A stretch of DNA of 64,000 bases from Streptomyces sp. WMMB303. GTDB lineage: Bacteria; Actinomycetota; Actinomycetes; Streptomycetales; Streptomycetaceae. Positions 55,733 to 64,000 of this stretch are shown in pieces. The position numbers and the translations under genes were made by a program. The notes below the pieces were generated by a model, which saw nothing but the letters and a program-made list of their open reading frames with translations, was not told the origin of the DNA and did not search any database. Numbering within the stretch: position 1 is the stretch's first letter; the number at the start of each line of letters is the position of its first letter. The stretch lies in the NCBI RefSeq assembly GCF_029351045.1, contig NZ_JARKIN010000001.1, positions 372,001 through 436,000 on the forward strand. The letters run 5' to 3'.

Positions 55733-56461
55733 GTGCCACTGCTGACCGTCGGACACCGCGGGGTGATGGGCGTCGAGCCCGAGAACACGCTGCGCTCCTT
55801 CGTACGCGCCGAACGCGAGGGGCTCGACGTCCTCGAACTCGATCTGCATCTGAGCAGCGACGGCGCGCTGGTGGTGATGCACGACGCGGACGTGGACCGC
55901 ACCACCGACGGCAGCGGGCCGATCGGCGGCTTCACCCTGGCCGAGCTGCGCCGGCTGAACGCGGGGCGGGGCGAGCGGGTGCCGGTCTTCGACGAGGTCG
56001 TGGACGCGGTGTCCAGCCCGCTGCAGGCCGAGATCAAGGACCGGGCCGCGGCACGGGTGCTCGCCGAGACGATCAGCAAGCGGGATCTGCACGACCGGGT
56101 GACCGTCATCTCCTTCCACGCCGAGGCGTTGCGCGAGACCCGCGCGCACCTGCCGCAGATCCCGCTGGTGCTGGTGGCCGGGCGCTCCTCGCCGACGGCC
56201 CCGGAGCGCGCCCGGGAGCTGGGCGCGGGGATGGTCTCGCTGGAGCTGCGGCACCTGGAGCCGGACATCGTCGAGCGGGCGCATGCCGCCGGGATCCAGG
56301 TCATCAGCTGGACGGTCAACACCGAGGCGGAACTGGCCCGCGCCCGGGAGCTGAGGCTGGACGGCGTCGTCACCGACCTGCCCGCGATCGGACAGGCGGC
56401 CCGGCGCCCGCCCGGCCCCGGACCGCACGGGGATCCGGCGTCCGAGGGCGCCGTCTCCTGA
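55733..56461 (+). CDS. glycerophosphodiester phosphodiesterase
   Basis: The 242-residue enzyme has the GDPD signature TVGHRGVMGVEPENTLRSF (catalytic His), LELDLHLSSDGALVVMHDADVDRTT (metal Glu/Asp, second His) and LQAEIKDRAA. It hydrolyses glycerophosphodiesters to glycerol 3-phosphate and an alcohol. No signal peptide is visible, so the location is cytoplasmic. GTG 55733 has GCGAGAG upstream; GTG 55694 in frame is the alternative. It is a single gene. Confidence 0.92.
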   Translation: MPLLTVGHRGVMGVEPENTLRSFVRAEREGLDVLELDLHLSSDGALVVMHDADVDRTTDGSGPIGGFTLAELRRLNAGRGERVPVFDEVVDAVSSPLQAEIKDRAAARVLAETISKRDLHDRVTVISFHAEALRETRAHLPQIPLVLVAGRSSPTAPERARELGAGMVSLELRHLEPDIVERAHAAGIQVISWTVNTEAELARARELRLDGVVTDLPAIGQAARRPPGPGPHGDPASEGAVS

Positions 56462-56522
56462 CCTCGCGTCCTGCCGGGTGCGCGCCGGTCCCGGCCCGCC
56501 GGGGCCGCGGCCGCGCGCGGAT

Positions 56523-57074
56523 TCACCCCAGCGGCTTGACCAGCAGCTCGAAGGCCAGGTCGGGCCGTTGCGGCAGCCCGAAGCGCTCGTCTCCGTAGGG
56601 GAAGGGGCTCAGCTCGCCGGTGCGCCGGTAGCCGCGCCGCTCGTACCAGGCGATCAGTTCCTCGCGCTGCCGGATCACCTGCATCCGCATCCGCTCGGCG
56701 CCCCACTCGGCGCGGACCGTCCGCTCCGCCTCGGCCAGGACCGCGCGGCCGACGCCACCCCCCTGCAGCAGCGGGCTGACGGCGAACATGCCGAAGTACG
56801 CCTCCGCACCACGGTGTTCGAGCTGGCAGCAGGCGACGAGAGCACCCTCCCGCTCGACGGCCAGCAGGATGCTCTTCGCGTCGCGGACGACCGCGGCGAC
56901 ACCCTCCGGGTCGGTGCGCTGCCCCTCGAGCAGGTCGGCCTCGGTGGTCCAGCCCGCCCGGCTCGCCTCACCCCGGTAGGCGGACTCCACGAGCGCGGTC
57001 AGAGCCGGGATGTCCGCCTCGGCGGCGCGCCGGAAGTTCAGGGGCAGCTCGCCCTGCTGTGCGGTGTCGCTCAT
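56523..57074 (-). CDS. GNAT family N-acetyltransferase
   Basis: The 183-residue protein has the GNAT core YFGMFAVSPLLQGGGVGRAVLAEAERT with the acetyl-CoA loop QGGGVGRA, and VIRQREELIAWYERRGYRRTG as motif B. The acceptor is unknown. ATG 57074 begins MSDTAQQG. It is divergent from the VOC gene with 44 bases between the start codons. Confidence 0.9.
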   Translation of the reverse strand: MSDTAQQGELPLNFRRAAEADIPALTALVESAYRGEASRAGWTTEADLLEGQRTDPEGVAAVVRDAKSILLAVEREGALVACCQLEHRGAEAYFGMFAVSPLLQGGGVGRAVLAEAERTVRAEWGAERMRMQVIRQREELIAWYERRGYRRTGELSPFPYGDERFGLPQRPDLAFELLVKPLG

Positions 57075-57118
57075 GTCTGCCGACTCTATCCGGAGCACCG
57101 GGGAACTAGAGTGCGGGC

Positions 57119-57511
57119 ATGGTGCATGCACTGAGCAGCCGGGTCCTGCTGCGGCCCACCGACCCGGACAGGTCGCGGGCCTTCTACGGGCGGACGCTCG
57201 GCCTGGAGATCGCCCGTGAGTTCGGCACCGGACCGGAGCGGGGCACCGTCTACTTCCTGGGCGGCGGCTTTCTGGAGGTCTCCGGGCGCAGCGCTGAGCC
57301 GCCCTCCCCCGCCCTCCGGCTCTGGCTCCAGGTCGCCGACGCGGCCGCGACGCACGAGGAGCTGCGCGCGGCGGGCGCGGAGATCCTGCGCCCGCCCGTC
57401 CAGGAGCCCTGGGGCCTGATCGAGATGTGGATCGCCGACCCGGACGGCCACCGGCTGGTCCTGGTGCAGATCCCGGCCGACCACCCGCTGCGCTACCGGC
57501 CCGGCATCTGA
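57119..57511 (+). CDS. VOC family (glyoxalase/bleomycin-resistance fold) protein
   Basis: The 130-residue protein has a paired beta-alpha-beta fold: LLRPTDPDRSRAFYGRTLGLEIARE, FLEVSGR, LWLQVADAAATHEELRAAGAEIL, and WIADPDGHRLVLVQIP. Metal ligands cannot be assigned with confidence. The function may be a lyase, dioxygenase or resistance protein. ATG 57119 is chosen. Confidence 0.9.
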   Translation: MVHALSSRVLLRPTDPDRSRAFYGRTLGLEIAREFGTGPERGTVYFLGGGFLEVSGRSAEPPSPALRLWLQVADAAATHEELRAAGAEILRPPVQEPWGLIEMWIADPDGHRLVLVQIPADHPLRYRPGI

Positions 57512-57515
57512 GCCC

Positions 57516-59054
57516 TCAGGAGCGGCGGGTCGGTCCGGTGGACGGCAGCAGCCCGGCGAGCACCGCGACGCCCTCGGCGACGGCCGAGGGGGTGGCCGCG
57601 GCGTAGCCCAGGACGAGGCCGGGGCGGCCGGGGCGCTGGGTGTGCCAGGACAGCGGCTGGGTCTTGACACCGTGCGCGAGGGCACGGGAGGCGAGCGCGG
57701 TGTCGTCGACACCGGCCGGGAAGGTGACGGTCAGATGCAGCCCCGCCGCGGCACCGTGCACGCGGGCCTGGGGCAGGTGGGTCCGGAAAGCCGCGATCAT
57801 CGCGTCGCGACGGGCCCGGTGGCGGCGCCGGACGAGCCGCAGATGGCGTTCGAGTGCTCCCGACTCCATCAGCCTGGCGAGTGCGAGCTGCGGCAGGACG
57901 GCGTTGCCGAGGTCGGCGAAGCGTTTGGCGTCGGTCAGCGCCGCGCGGTGGTGGGCGGGCGCCAGCAGCCAGCCGACCCGGAGCGCGGGTGCCAGGAGTT
58001 TGGAGACGCTGCCCAGGTAGCAGACCCGCTCCGGCGCCAGCGCACCGAGCGCGGCCACCGGAGCCCGGTCGTAGCGGTGTTCGGCGTCGTAGTCGTCCTC
58101 GACGACCAGGCCGCCTTCGCCCGCCCAGCGGACCAGTTCACGCCGCCGCTCGCCGCCGAGCACCACGCCGGTGGGGAACTGGTGCGCAGGCGTCAGCAGG
58201 ACGGCGGACACCCCGGAGGCGCGGAGCGCGTCGACGCGTACGCCGTCGCCGTCCACGGGAACGGGCGGGGTCTCCAGCCCCCAGCTGTGCAGATGCTGAC
58301 GCGCCCCGAGGGAGGAGGGATCCTCGACGGCGAGCCGGCCGACGCCTTCGGCCCGCAGCACCTGCGCCACCAGACCGAGGGCCTGCGCGGTACCGGCGAC
58401 GATGATGATCTCCTCGGGCGCGGCCGCGATACCGCGGTTGACGCGCAGCCACCCGGCGACCGCGCGGCGCAGTTCCGGGGCGCCGCGCGGGTCCCCGTAC
58501 CCGAGGGTGCCGGCGGCCGCCTCGGCCAGCGCCGCTCGCTCGGCGCGCAGCCAGGCGGTACGGGGGAACGCCGCGAGGTCGGGGAGCCCCGGCGACAGAT
58601 CGATCCGCGCCGGCGCGGCGCGGAAGGTGTCGAAGACGTCGGCCCGCGGCGAGGTGTCGAACATCCCGGCAACCGGGCGGGGCCCGGTGGTCCCGGCGGG
58701 GCCGCGCGCGCCGTTCAGCGGAGTGGCGGCCACCACCGTGCCCGAGCGGCCGCGGCCCACCACATGTCCGTCCTCGACCAACCGGCGGTAGGACTCGGTC
58801 ACCACGCCGCGCGAGACCTTCAGGTCGGCGGCCAGCACTCGGGTTGCCGGCAGCCGGCTGCCGGTGGGCAGTCGGCCGTCGGCGATGGCACGTCTGATCT
58901 GTCCGACCAGCCAGTCGGACAGGCCGCCGCGCGGGGCCTCGTCGACGCTGAGCTGGAGGAAATCGGAGGCCGCCGGTGTGCCGCCGGCGTTTCCGGCCGC
59001 GGACTCCCCGGCCTCATCGGTCCTGTCGACCGGAGATCCTTTGGCTCTGTTCAC
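57516..59054 (-). CDS. MocR/PdxR-type GntR-aminotransferase regulator
   Basis: The 512-residue protein has an N-terminal GntR winged helix ([48 protein letters not shown]) and a fold-type I aminotransferase-like domain. The PLP lysine is in YLGSVSKLLAPALRVGW and the aspartate in VVEDDYDAEHRYD. Members bind PLP and control transporters or vitamin B6 and amino-acid genes. It is divergent from the LysE gene, its likely target. GTG 59054 has a weak ribosome binding site. Confidence 0.9.
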   Translation of the reverse strand: MNRAKGSPVDRTDEAGESAAGNAGGTPAASDFLQLSVDEAPRGGLSDWLVGQIRRAIADGRLPTGSRLPATRVLAADLKVSRGVVTESYRRLVEDGHVVGRGRSGTVVAATPLNGARGPAGTTGPRPVAGMFDTSPRADVFDTFRAAPARIDLSPGLPDLAAFPRTAWLRAERAALAEAAAGTLGYGDPRGAPELRRAVAGWLRVNRGIAAAPEEIIIVAGTAQALGLVAQVLRAEGVGRLAVEDPSSLGARQHLHSWGLETPPVPVDGDGVRVDALRASGVSAVLLTPAHQFPTGVVLGGERRRELVRWAGEGGLVVEDDYDAEHRYDRAPVAALGALAPERVCYLGSVSKLLAPALRVGWLLAPAHHRAALTDAKRFADLGNAVLPQLALARLMESGALERHLRLVRRRHRARRDAMIAAFRTHLPQARVHGAAAGLHLTVTFPAGVDDTALASRALAHGVKTQPLSWHTQRPGRPGLVLGYAAATPSAVAEGVAVLAGLLPSTGPTRRS

Positions 59055-59082
59055 CGGCCCATTGTGCCGGAAGGGTCGAGGC

Positions 59083-59688
59083 ATGGAGTTTCTGCTGACC
59101 GCACTCGTCGTCGTACTGACCCCGGGCACAGGGGTGCTGTTCACCGTCGCCGCCGGGCTCACGCACGGCAGACAGACCAGCCTGGTGGCGGCCCTGGGCT
59201 GCACACTCGGCATCCTGCCGCAGGCGCTGGCGACGCTCTGCGGCCTGGCCGCACTGCTGCACACCAGTGCGGCGGCCTTCCAGGTCCTCAAGTACGCGGG
59301 CGCGGCCTATCTGCTGTGGATGGCGTGGGGCGCACTGCGGGACACCAGCACGCTGAGCGCACCGGACGAGCCGGGGAGCGCTCCGCACTCGGCGTCCCGG
59401 GTGATCGGGTCGGCCGTTCTGCTCAACTGCCTCAACCCGAAGCTGACGCTGTTCTTCCTGGCCTTCCTGCCGCAGTTCGTCCGGCAGGACGACCCGCACC
59501 CGGCGTGGCGCATGGCGGAACTCAGCGGCGTGTTCATGCTGCTGACGCTGCTGGTCTTCGCCGGCTACGGGCTGGCGGCCGCGGCCATGCGCGACCACGT
59601 CATCTCCCGGCCCCGGGTGGTCCGGTGGCTGCGCCGGTCGTTCGCCGGGGCGTTCGCCGCGCTCGGCGCCCGCCTCGCCTTCTTCTGA
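59083..59688 (+). CDS. LysE-family amino-acid exporter
   Basis: The 201-residue transporter has six predicted spans and the LysE/RhtB signature VVVLTPGTGVLFTVAAGLTHG, YLLWMAWGALRD, and LNPKLTLFFLAFLPQFV. The substrate is probably an amino acid. It is divergent from the MocR-type regulator, with start codons 28 bases apart. ATG 59083 has GGAAGGGTCGAGG upstream. Confidence 0.92.
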   Translation: MEFLLTALVVVLTPGTGVLFTVAAGLTHGRQTSLVAALGCTLGILPQALATLCGLAALLHTSAAAFQVLKYAGAAYLLWMAWGALRDTSTLSAPDEPGSAPHSASRVIGSAVLLNCLNPKLTLFFLAFLPQFVRQDDPHPAWRMAELSGVFMLLTLLVFAGYGLAAAAMRDHVISRPRVVRWLRRSFAGAFAALGARLAFF

Positions 59689-59775
59689 CCGTCTCCCGCG
59701 GTCGGTCTCCGTACCACGGCCGGGGCCCGGGCCCACCTCTCCCACCGCTCCTCCGCGGGCCGGAACGGCGGCGGG

Positions 59776-61011
<1,236 letters not shown>

Positions 61012-61040
61012 CGTCGGGGTCCTCCGCCTGTAGAGGTTAG

Positions 61041-61077
61041 TTACCATCGGTAATCCGCAGTCTGTTACCCGCGAGTA
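61041..61077. promoter_or_regulatory. TetR-type operators between acyl-CoA dehydrogenase and TetR genes
   Basis: TTACC (61041-61045) and GGTAA (61049-61053) form a palindrome around ATC. TACCCGCGAGTA (61066-61077) is a 10/12 match to the motif before the DUF4442 gene. Both are in the shared promoter space. Confidence 0.55.
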
Positions 61078-61164
61078 GGACCTGTCAACTCCGGCTCACC
61101 ACCGCGTCCGTGCACGTGAGGGTGTTACGTTTCGGCGCGGCAGGAGCAGCGAACAGGGGCGGGG

Positions 61165-61845
61165 ATGAGCACCATGGGGACTACACCGACAGACCGGACC
61201 GACCGGTCCGACCGGGCCCCCCGGACAGAGCACACCGGGCAGCGCCGCCGGGAGCTGCTGGAGGCCGCCGAGCGGGTCGTGCTCCGCGAAGGCCCCGGAG
61301 CTTCCATGAACGCGATCGCCGCCGAGGCGGGCATCACCAAGCCCATCCTCTACCGGCACTTCGGCGACAAGGGCGGCCTCTACCGCGCGCTCGCCTCCCG
61401 GCACACCGAAGCACTGCTGACCTCGCTGCGGGCCGCGCTCGACGCGCCCCGGGAGCGGCGCGAGCGCGTCGAGGCGACCCTGGACACCTATCTGGCCGCC
61501 ATCGAGGCACACCCCCAGGTCTACCGGTTCCTGATGCATCCGGCCGAGGGGAGCTCATCCGGCGGCGAGCGAGGGTTCGACGTGGGCCAGCACTCGGCCC
61601 CGCTGCTACGGCAACTGGGCGAGGAACTGGGCGAGGTGATCGCCGAGCGGCTCGACCTGGGCCCGGAGAGCGAGCAAGTGGCCCGGGTATGGGGGCACGG
61701 CATCGTCGGCATGATGCACGCAGCCGGGGACTGGTGGCTGCGCGAGAAGCCCTGCGATCGGGCCCTGCTGGTGCGGCACCTGGCCGATCTGCTGTGGGGG
61801 AGGCTGGCCGCGGCGGGCGACCGGGTGGGAAGCGCCCGGTTCTGA
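61165..61845 (+). CDS. TetR-family regulator, candidate controller of acyl-CoA genes
   Basis: The 226-residue repressor has a TetR helix-turn-helix (ELLEAAERVVLREGPGASMNAIAAEAGITKPILYRHFGDKGGLYRAL) and a helical ligand domain (HGIVGMMHAAGDWWLREKPCDRALLVRHL). It is divergent from the acyl-CoA dehydrogenase, with a TTACC palindrome between the genes. ATG 61165 has AGGGGCGGGG upstream. By position it is the likely regulator of the shared TAC..AGTA motifs, but its ligand is unknown. Confidence 0.9.
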   Translation: MSTMGTTPTDRTDRSDRAPRTEHTGQRRRELLEAAERVVLREGPGASMNAIAAEAGITKPILYRHFGDKGGLYRALASRHTEALLTSLRAALDAPRERRERVEATLDTYLAAIEAHPQVYRFLMHPAEGSSSGGERGFDVGQHSAPLLRQLGEELGEVIAERLDLGPESEQVARVWGHGIVGMMHAAGDWWLREKPCDRALLVRHLADLLWGRLAAAGDRVGSARF

Positions 61846-61890
61846 CGGCACCCACACGGCCCCGCTCCGGGACCGCCTGTGCGACGGCCG

Positions 61891-62469
61891 TCAGCCGCGG
61901 GCCGGTTCCTCCCGGTCCTGCGGAGCCGGAAGCGACCAGGGCGCCCTGCGCACCGCCCGCAGCGCCCGGCGCCGGGCCGGCCCGGTGAGCCGCTCGGTGT
62001 AGACGCGGCCCTCCAGGTGGTCGCACTCGTGCTGGAGGCAGCGCGCGAAGTAGCCGGTCCCCTCGATCCGCACCGGAGCCCCGGTCAGGTCCTCGCCCTC
62101 GACGACCGCCAGGTCGGCGCGCGGCGTGCGGGCCTCGAGGCCGGGCAGCGAGAGGCAGCCCTCGGGGCCGCGCACGGTCACTCCCCCGACGCGCACCAGC
62201 CGCGGATTGACCACATGGCCCCGGTGGCGCCGGTCCTCGTCGTCGGGGCAGTCGTAGACGAACACCCGCAGCGGCACCCCGATCTGGCAGGCGGCCAGCC
62301 CGACTCCGCGGGCCGCGTACATCGACGCGTACAGGTCCTCGACCAGCGCGGGCAGCGACCGGCGGGCGTCCCCGTCCACCGGACGGCCGGGGGTGTGCAG
62401 CACCGGGTCGCCGTAGGTGCGCAGCGGACGCACCGCACCCGTACTGCCGGGAATGAGGCCGCGTCGCAT
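61891..62469 (-). CDS. def: peptide deformylase
   Basis: The 192-residue enzyme removes formyl groups from nascent proteins. Motif 1 is GVGLAACQIGVP, motif 2 is EGCLSLPG and motif 3 is QHECDHLEG, giving the Cys/His/His metal site and catalytic Glu. Motif 1 has Cys where Pro is common (AAPQ). ATG 62469 begins MRRGLIPGSTGAVRP. It is convergent with the TetR gene and divergent from murT. Confidence 0.94.
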   Translation of the reverse strand: MRRGLIPGSTGAVRPLRTYGDPVLHTPGRPVDGDARRSLPALVEDLYASMYAARGVGLAACQIGVPLRVFVYDCPDDEDRRHRGHVVNPRLVRVGGVTVRGPEGCLSLPGLEARTPRADLAVVEGEDLTGAPVRIEGTGYFARCLQHECDHLEGRVYTERLTGPARRRALRAVRRAPWSLPAPQDREEPARG

Positions 62470-62586
62470 GCCCGCCAGCCTACGCCGGAGCCCGCGGTGC
62501 CGATCTTCCCAGGGTGGCGCGGTCAGGGGTGCGGCCGGATCTCGGTAGGCTTTCCTTCTACGCGAGGGGCAAGGAGGTTCACACAC

Positions 62587-63825
62587 ATGGCAGGCAACAC
62601 GGAGCCGCTGTCGCCGCGGTCCCGGCTGGCCGTGACGGCGGGCAAGGCGGCCGCGGCGGTGTCGCGGGCTGCGGGCCGCGGCAGCGGGTCGGTGATCGGC
62701 GGCAAGGTAGCGCTCAGACTCGACCCCGACCTGTTGCAGCGGCTTGCCCAGCACCTGGATGTGATCCTGGTGTCCGCCACCAACGGCAAGACGACGACCA
62801 CCCGGCTGATCGCCGAGGCGCTGCGCGCCAACGGCGAGGTGGTCTCCAACGCGCTGGGCGCCAACATGCCTGCCGGAATCACCTCGGCACTGGCCGGCGG
62901 CTCCAGCGCCCGCTACGGCGTCATCGAGGTGGACGAGAAGTACCTCTCCGGGGTGGCCAAGGATGTCACCCCCAAGGCCATGGCGCTGCTGAACCTCTCG
63001 CGTGACCAGCTCGACCGCGCCGGTGAGACCCGGATGCTCGCCGAGCGCTGGCGCGAGGGCCTCTCGGGGCAGCAGGCAGTGATCATCGCCAACGCGGACG
63101 ACCCGCTGGTGGTCTGGGCCGCCTCCTCCTCACCCAACGTGGTGTGGGTCGCCGCGGGCCAGGAGTGGAAGGACGACGCCTGGTCCTGCCCGGCGTGCGG
63201 CGGGGTGATGCAGCGTCCCGGCGACGACTGGTTCTGCGCCGAGTGCGGCTTCCGCCGCCCGACGCCGGCCTGGGCGCTCTCCGGCGACCACGTCCTGGAC
63301 CCGCACGGGGCGGCCTGGCCCATCCACCTCCAGCTCCCGGGCCGCGCCAACAAGGCGAACGCCGCCACCTCCGCGGCCGTGGCCGCCGCCTTCGGGGTGC
63401 CCCCGCAGGTGGCGCTGGAGCGGATGTACTCCGTCAAGGCCGTCGCGGGACGGTACGACGTGGTGCAGTACCAGGGCCGGGACATGCGGTTGCTGCTGGC
63501 CAAGAACCCCGCGGGCTGGCTGGAGACCTTCTCGCTGATCGACCCGCCGCCCACCCCGGTGATCCTCTCGGTGAACGCGCGCAGCGCCGACGGCACCGAC
63601 ACCTCGTGGCTGTGGGACGTCGACTACGGACGGCTGGCCGGGCACCCGATCTGCGTCATCGGCGACCGCAGGCTCGACCTCGCGGTCCGACTGGAGGTCG
63701 CGGGTGTGGACTTCCAGGTGTGCGAGAGCCCCGAGGACGCGGTACGCCGCTGCCCGCCCGGGCGGATCGAGACGATCGCGAACTACACCGCGTTCCAGGA
63801 CCTGCGGCGCGCCGTCGGCAACTGA
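62587..63825 (+). CDS. murT: lipid II isoglutaminyl synthase subunit MurT
   Basis: The 412-residue protein has the Mur ligase ATP site SATNGKTTTTRL, a MurT-type zinc ribbon (CPACGG and CAECG around residues 202-220), and the C-terminal DUF1727-like domain (MYSVKAVAGRYDVVQYQG, YTAFQDLRRAV). With GatD it converts the D-Glu of lipid II to D-isoglutamine. ATG 62587 has AAGGAGG 7 bases upstream. gatD follows after 69 bases, the usual operon. Confidence 0.95.
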   Translation: MAGNTEPLSPRSRLAVTAGKAAAAVSRAAGRGSGSVIGGKVALRLDPDLLQRLAQHLDVILVSATNGKTTTTRLIAEALRANGEVVSNALGANMPAGITSALAGGSSARYGVIEVDEKYLSGVAKDVTPKAMALLNLSRDQLDRAGETRMLAERWREGLSGQQAVIIANADDPLVVWAASSSPNVVWVAAGQEWKDDAWSCPACGGVMQRPGDDWFCAECGFRRPTPAWALSGDHVLDPHGAAWPIHLQLPGRANKANAATSAAVAAAFGVPPQVALERMYSVKAVAGRYDVVQYQGRDMRLLLAKNPAGWLETFSLIDPPPTPVILSVNARSADGTDTSWLWDVDYGRLAGHPICVIGDRRLDLAVRLEVAGVDFQVCESPEDAVRRCPPGRIETIANYTAFQDLRRAVGN

Positions 63826-63894
63826 TCACCCCTATCCTGGGGGTTCGGGCCTCGCACGCCCGACCCATTCGACCCGCTCAAGGAGACTGGCGGC

Positions 63895-64000
63895 ATGAGT
63901 GACACGAGTCTGCGTCTGGTATGGGTCTACCCGGACCTGCTGAGCACGTACGGCGACCAGGGCAACGCGCTCGTGGTGGAGCGGCGGGCGCGGCAGCGCG
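63895..64000 (+). CDS. gatD: lipid II isoglutaminyl synthase subunit GatD, partial
   Basis: Only the first 35 residues are present (VWVYPDLLSTYGDQGNALVVERRA). They match the start of GatD/CobB-type class I glutamine amidotransferases that supply ammonia to MurT. ATG 63895 has AAGGAGA upstream. The gene runs off the right edge. Its position 69 bases after murT supports the call. Confidence 0.88.
   Translation, partial: MSDTSLRLVWVYPDLLSTYGDQGNALVVERRARQR

Overview
The window is high-GC actinobacterial DNA, almost certainly from Streptomyces or a close relative. GTG starts are common, intergenic spaces are short, and several families are typical of that genus: DUF6643, DUF6421, a subtilisin-inhibitor (SSI) protein, SHOCT/ABC cassettes, paired GAF regulator and aldehyde dehydrogenase, and MurT/GatD. 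No rRNA, tRNA or CRISPR array was found. About 60 genes are called, most of them chromosomal housekeeping or accessory functions. One intact insertion sequence is present. Layout: 1-2.4 kb holds a TerD-family protein (cut by the left edge), a Pro/Gln-rich DUF6643 protein and DUF779. 2.4-5.3 kb holds an AldB-type aldehyde dehydrogenase translationally coupled to DUF779, with a GAF-domain regulator and three ACGTTGCG boxes between them. 5.4-8.35 kb holds two tandem family 2B encapsulin shell genes with no recognisable cargo gene. 8.8-14.6 kb holds an Rv1733c-like membrane protein, a beta-helix/CbxX-type AAA fusion and a large multi-spanning membrane protein with a lipase-like GHSQG motif. 14.8-26.5 kb is a run of regulators, transporters and enzymes: DeoR, a Cds1-like PLP enzyme, an RsbW-like kinase, SHOCT plus an ABC ATPase/permease chimera, GNAT, ROK/MFS, an alpha/beta hydrolase, DUF4442 and a NarL two-component system. 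At 26.7-32 kb a TetR gene and an F420-type oxidoreductase gene share the same operator palindrome but are separated by a compact glycopeptide-resistance block. That block is vanJ-vanY (minus strand) divergent from vanR-vanS (plus strand). It has no vanHAX in the window, and vanS is frameshifted. 32-43 kb holds a geranylgeranyl-reductase-type flavoprotein, an M20 dipeptidase, a P-loop/Nudix fusion, a DinB-like protein with an AraC regulator, a ROK kinase with a LacI regulator, MarR, and a DUF6986 aldolase-like protein. 43-50 kb holds the SSI inhibitor, etfB-etfA, a thioredoxin, PlsC, and an MFS/flavoprotein pair with a divergent XRE-cupin regulator. At 50.3-51.4 kb there is an intact IS481-family element with a perfect 6-bp target duplication. 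The rest holds a transglutaminase-like protein, a DUF6421-SDR-threonine aldolase operon, GDPD, GNAT, VOC, MocR/LysE, an acyl-CoA dehydrogenase with a divergent TetR, peptide deformylase, and murT-gatD (gatD is cut by the right edge). How the genes work together: a near-identical 12-bp motif, TAC[T/C]CG..AGTA, precedes etfB, the DUF4442 gene and the acyl-CoA dehydrogenase. These look like members of one fatty-acid or acyl-CoA catabolic regulon, possibly controlled by the TetR next to the dehydrogenase. MurT and GatD together amidate lipid II. The encapsulin pair, the vanJYRS block and the beta-helix AAA fusion are the most distinctive parts.
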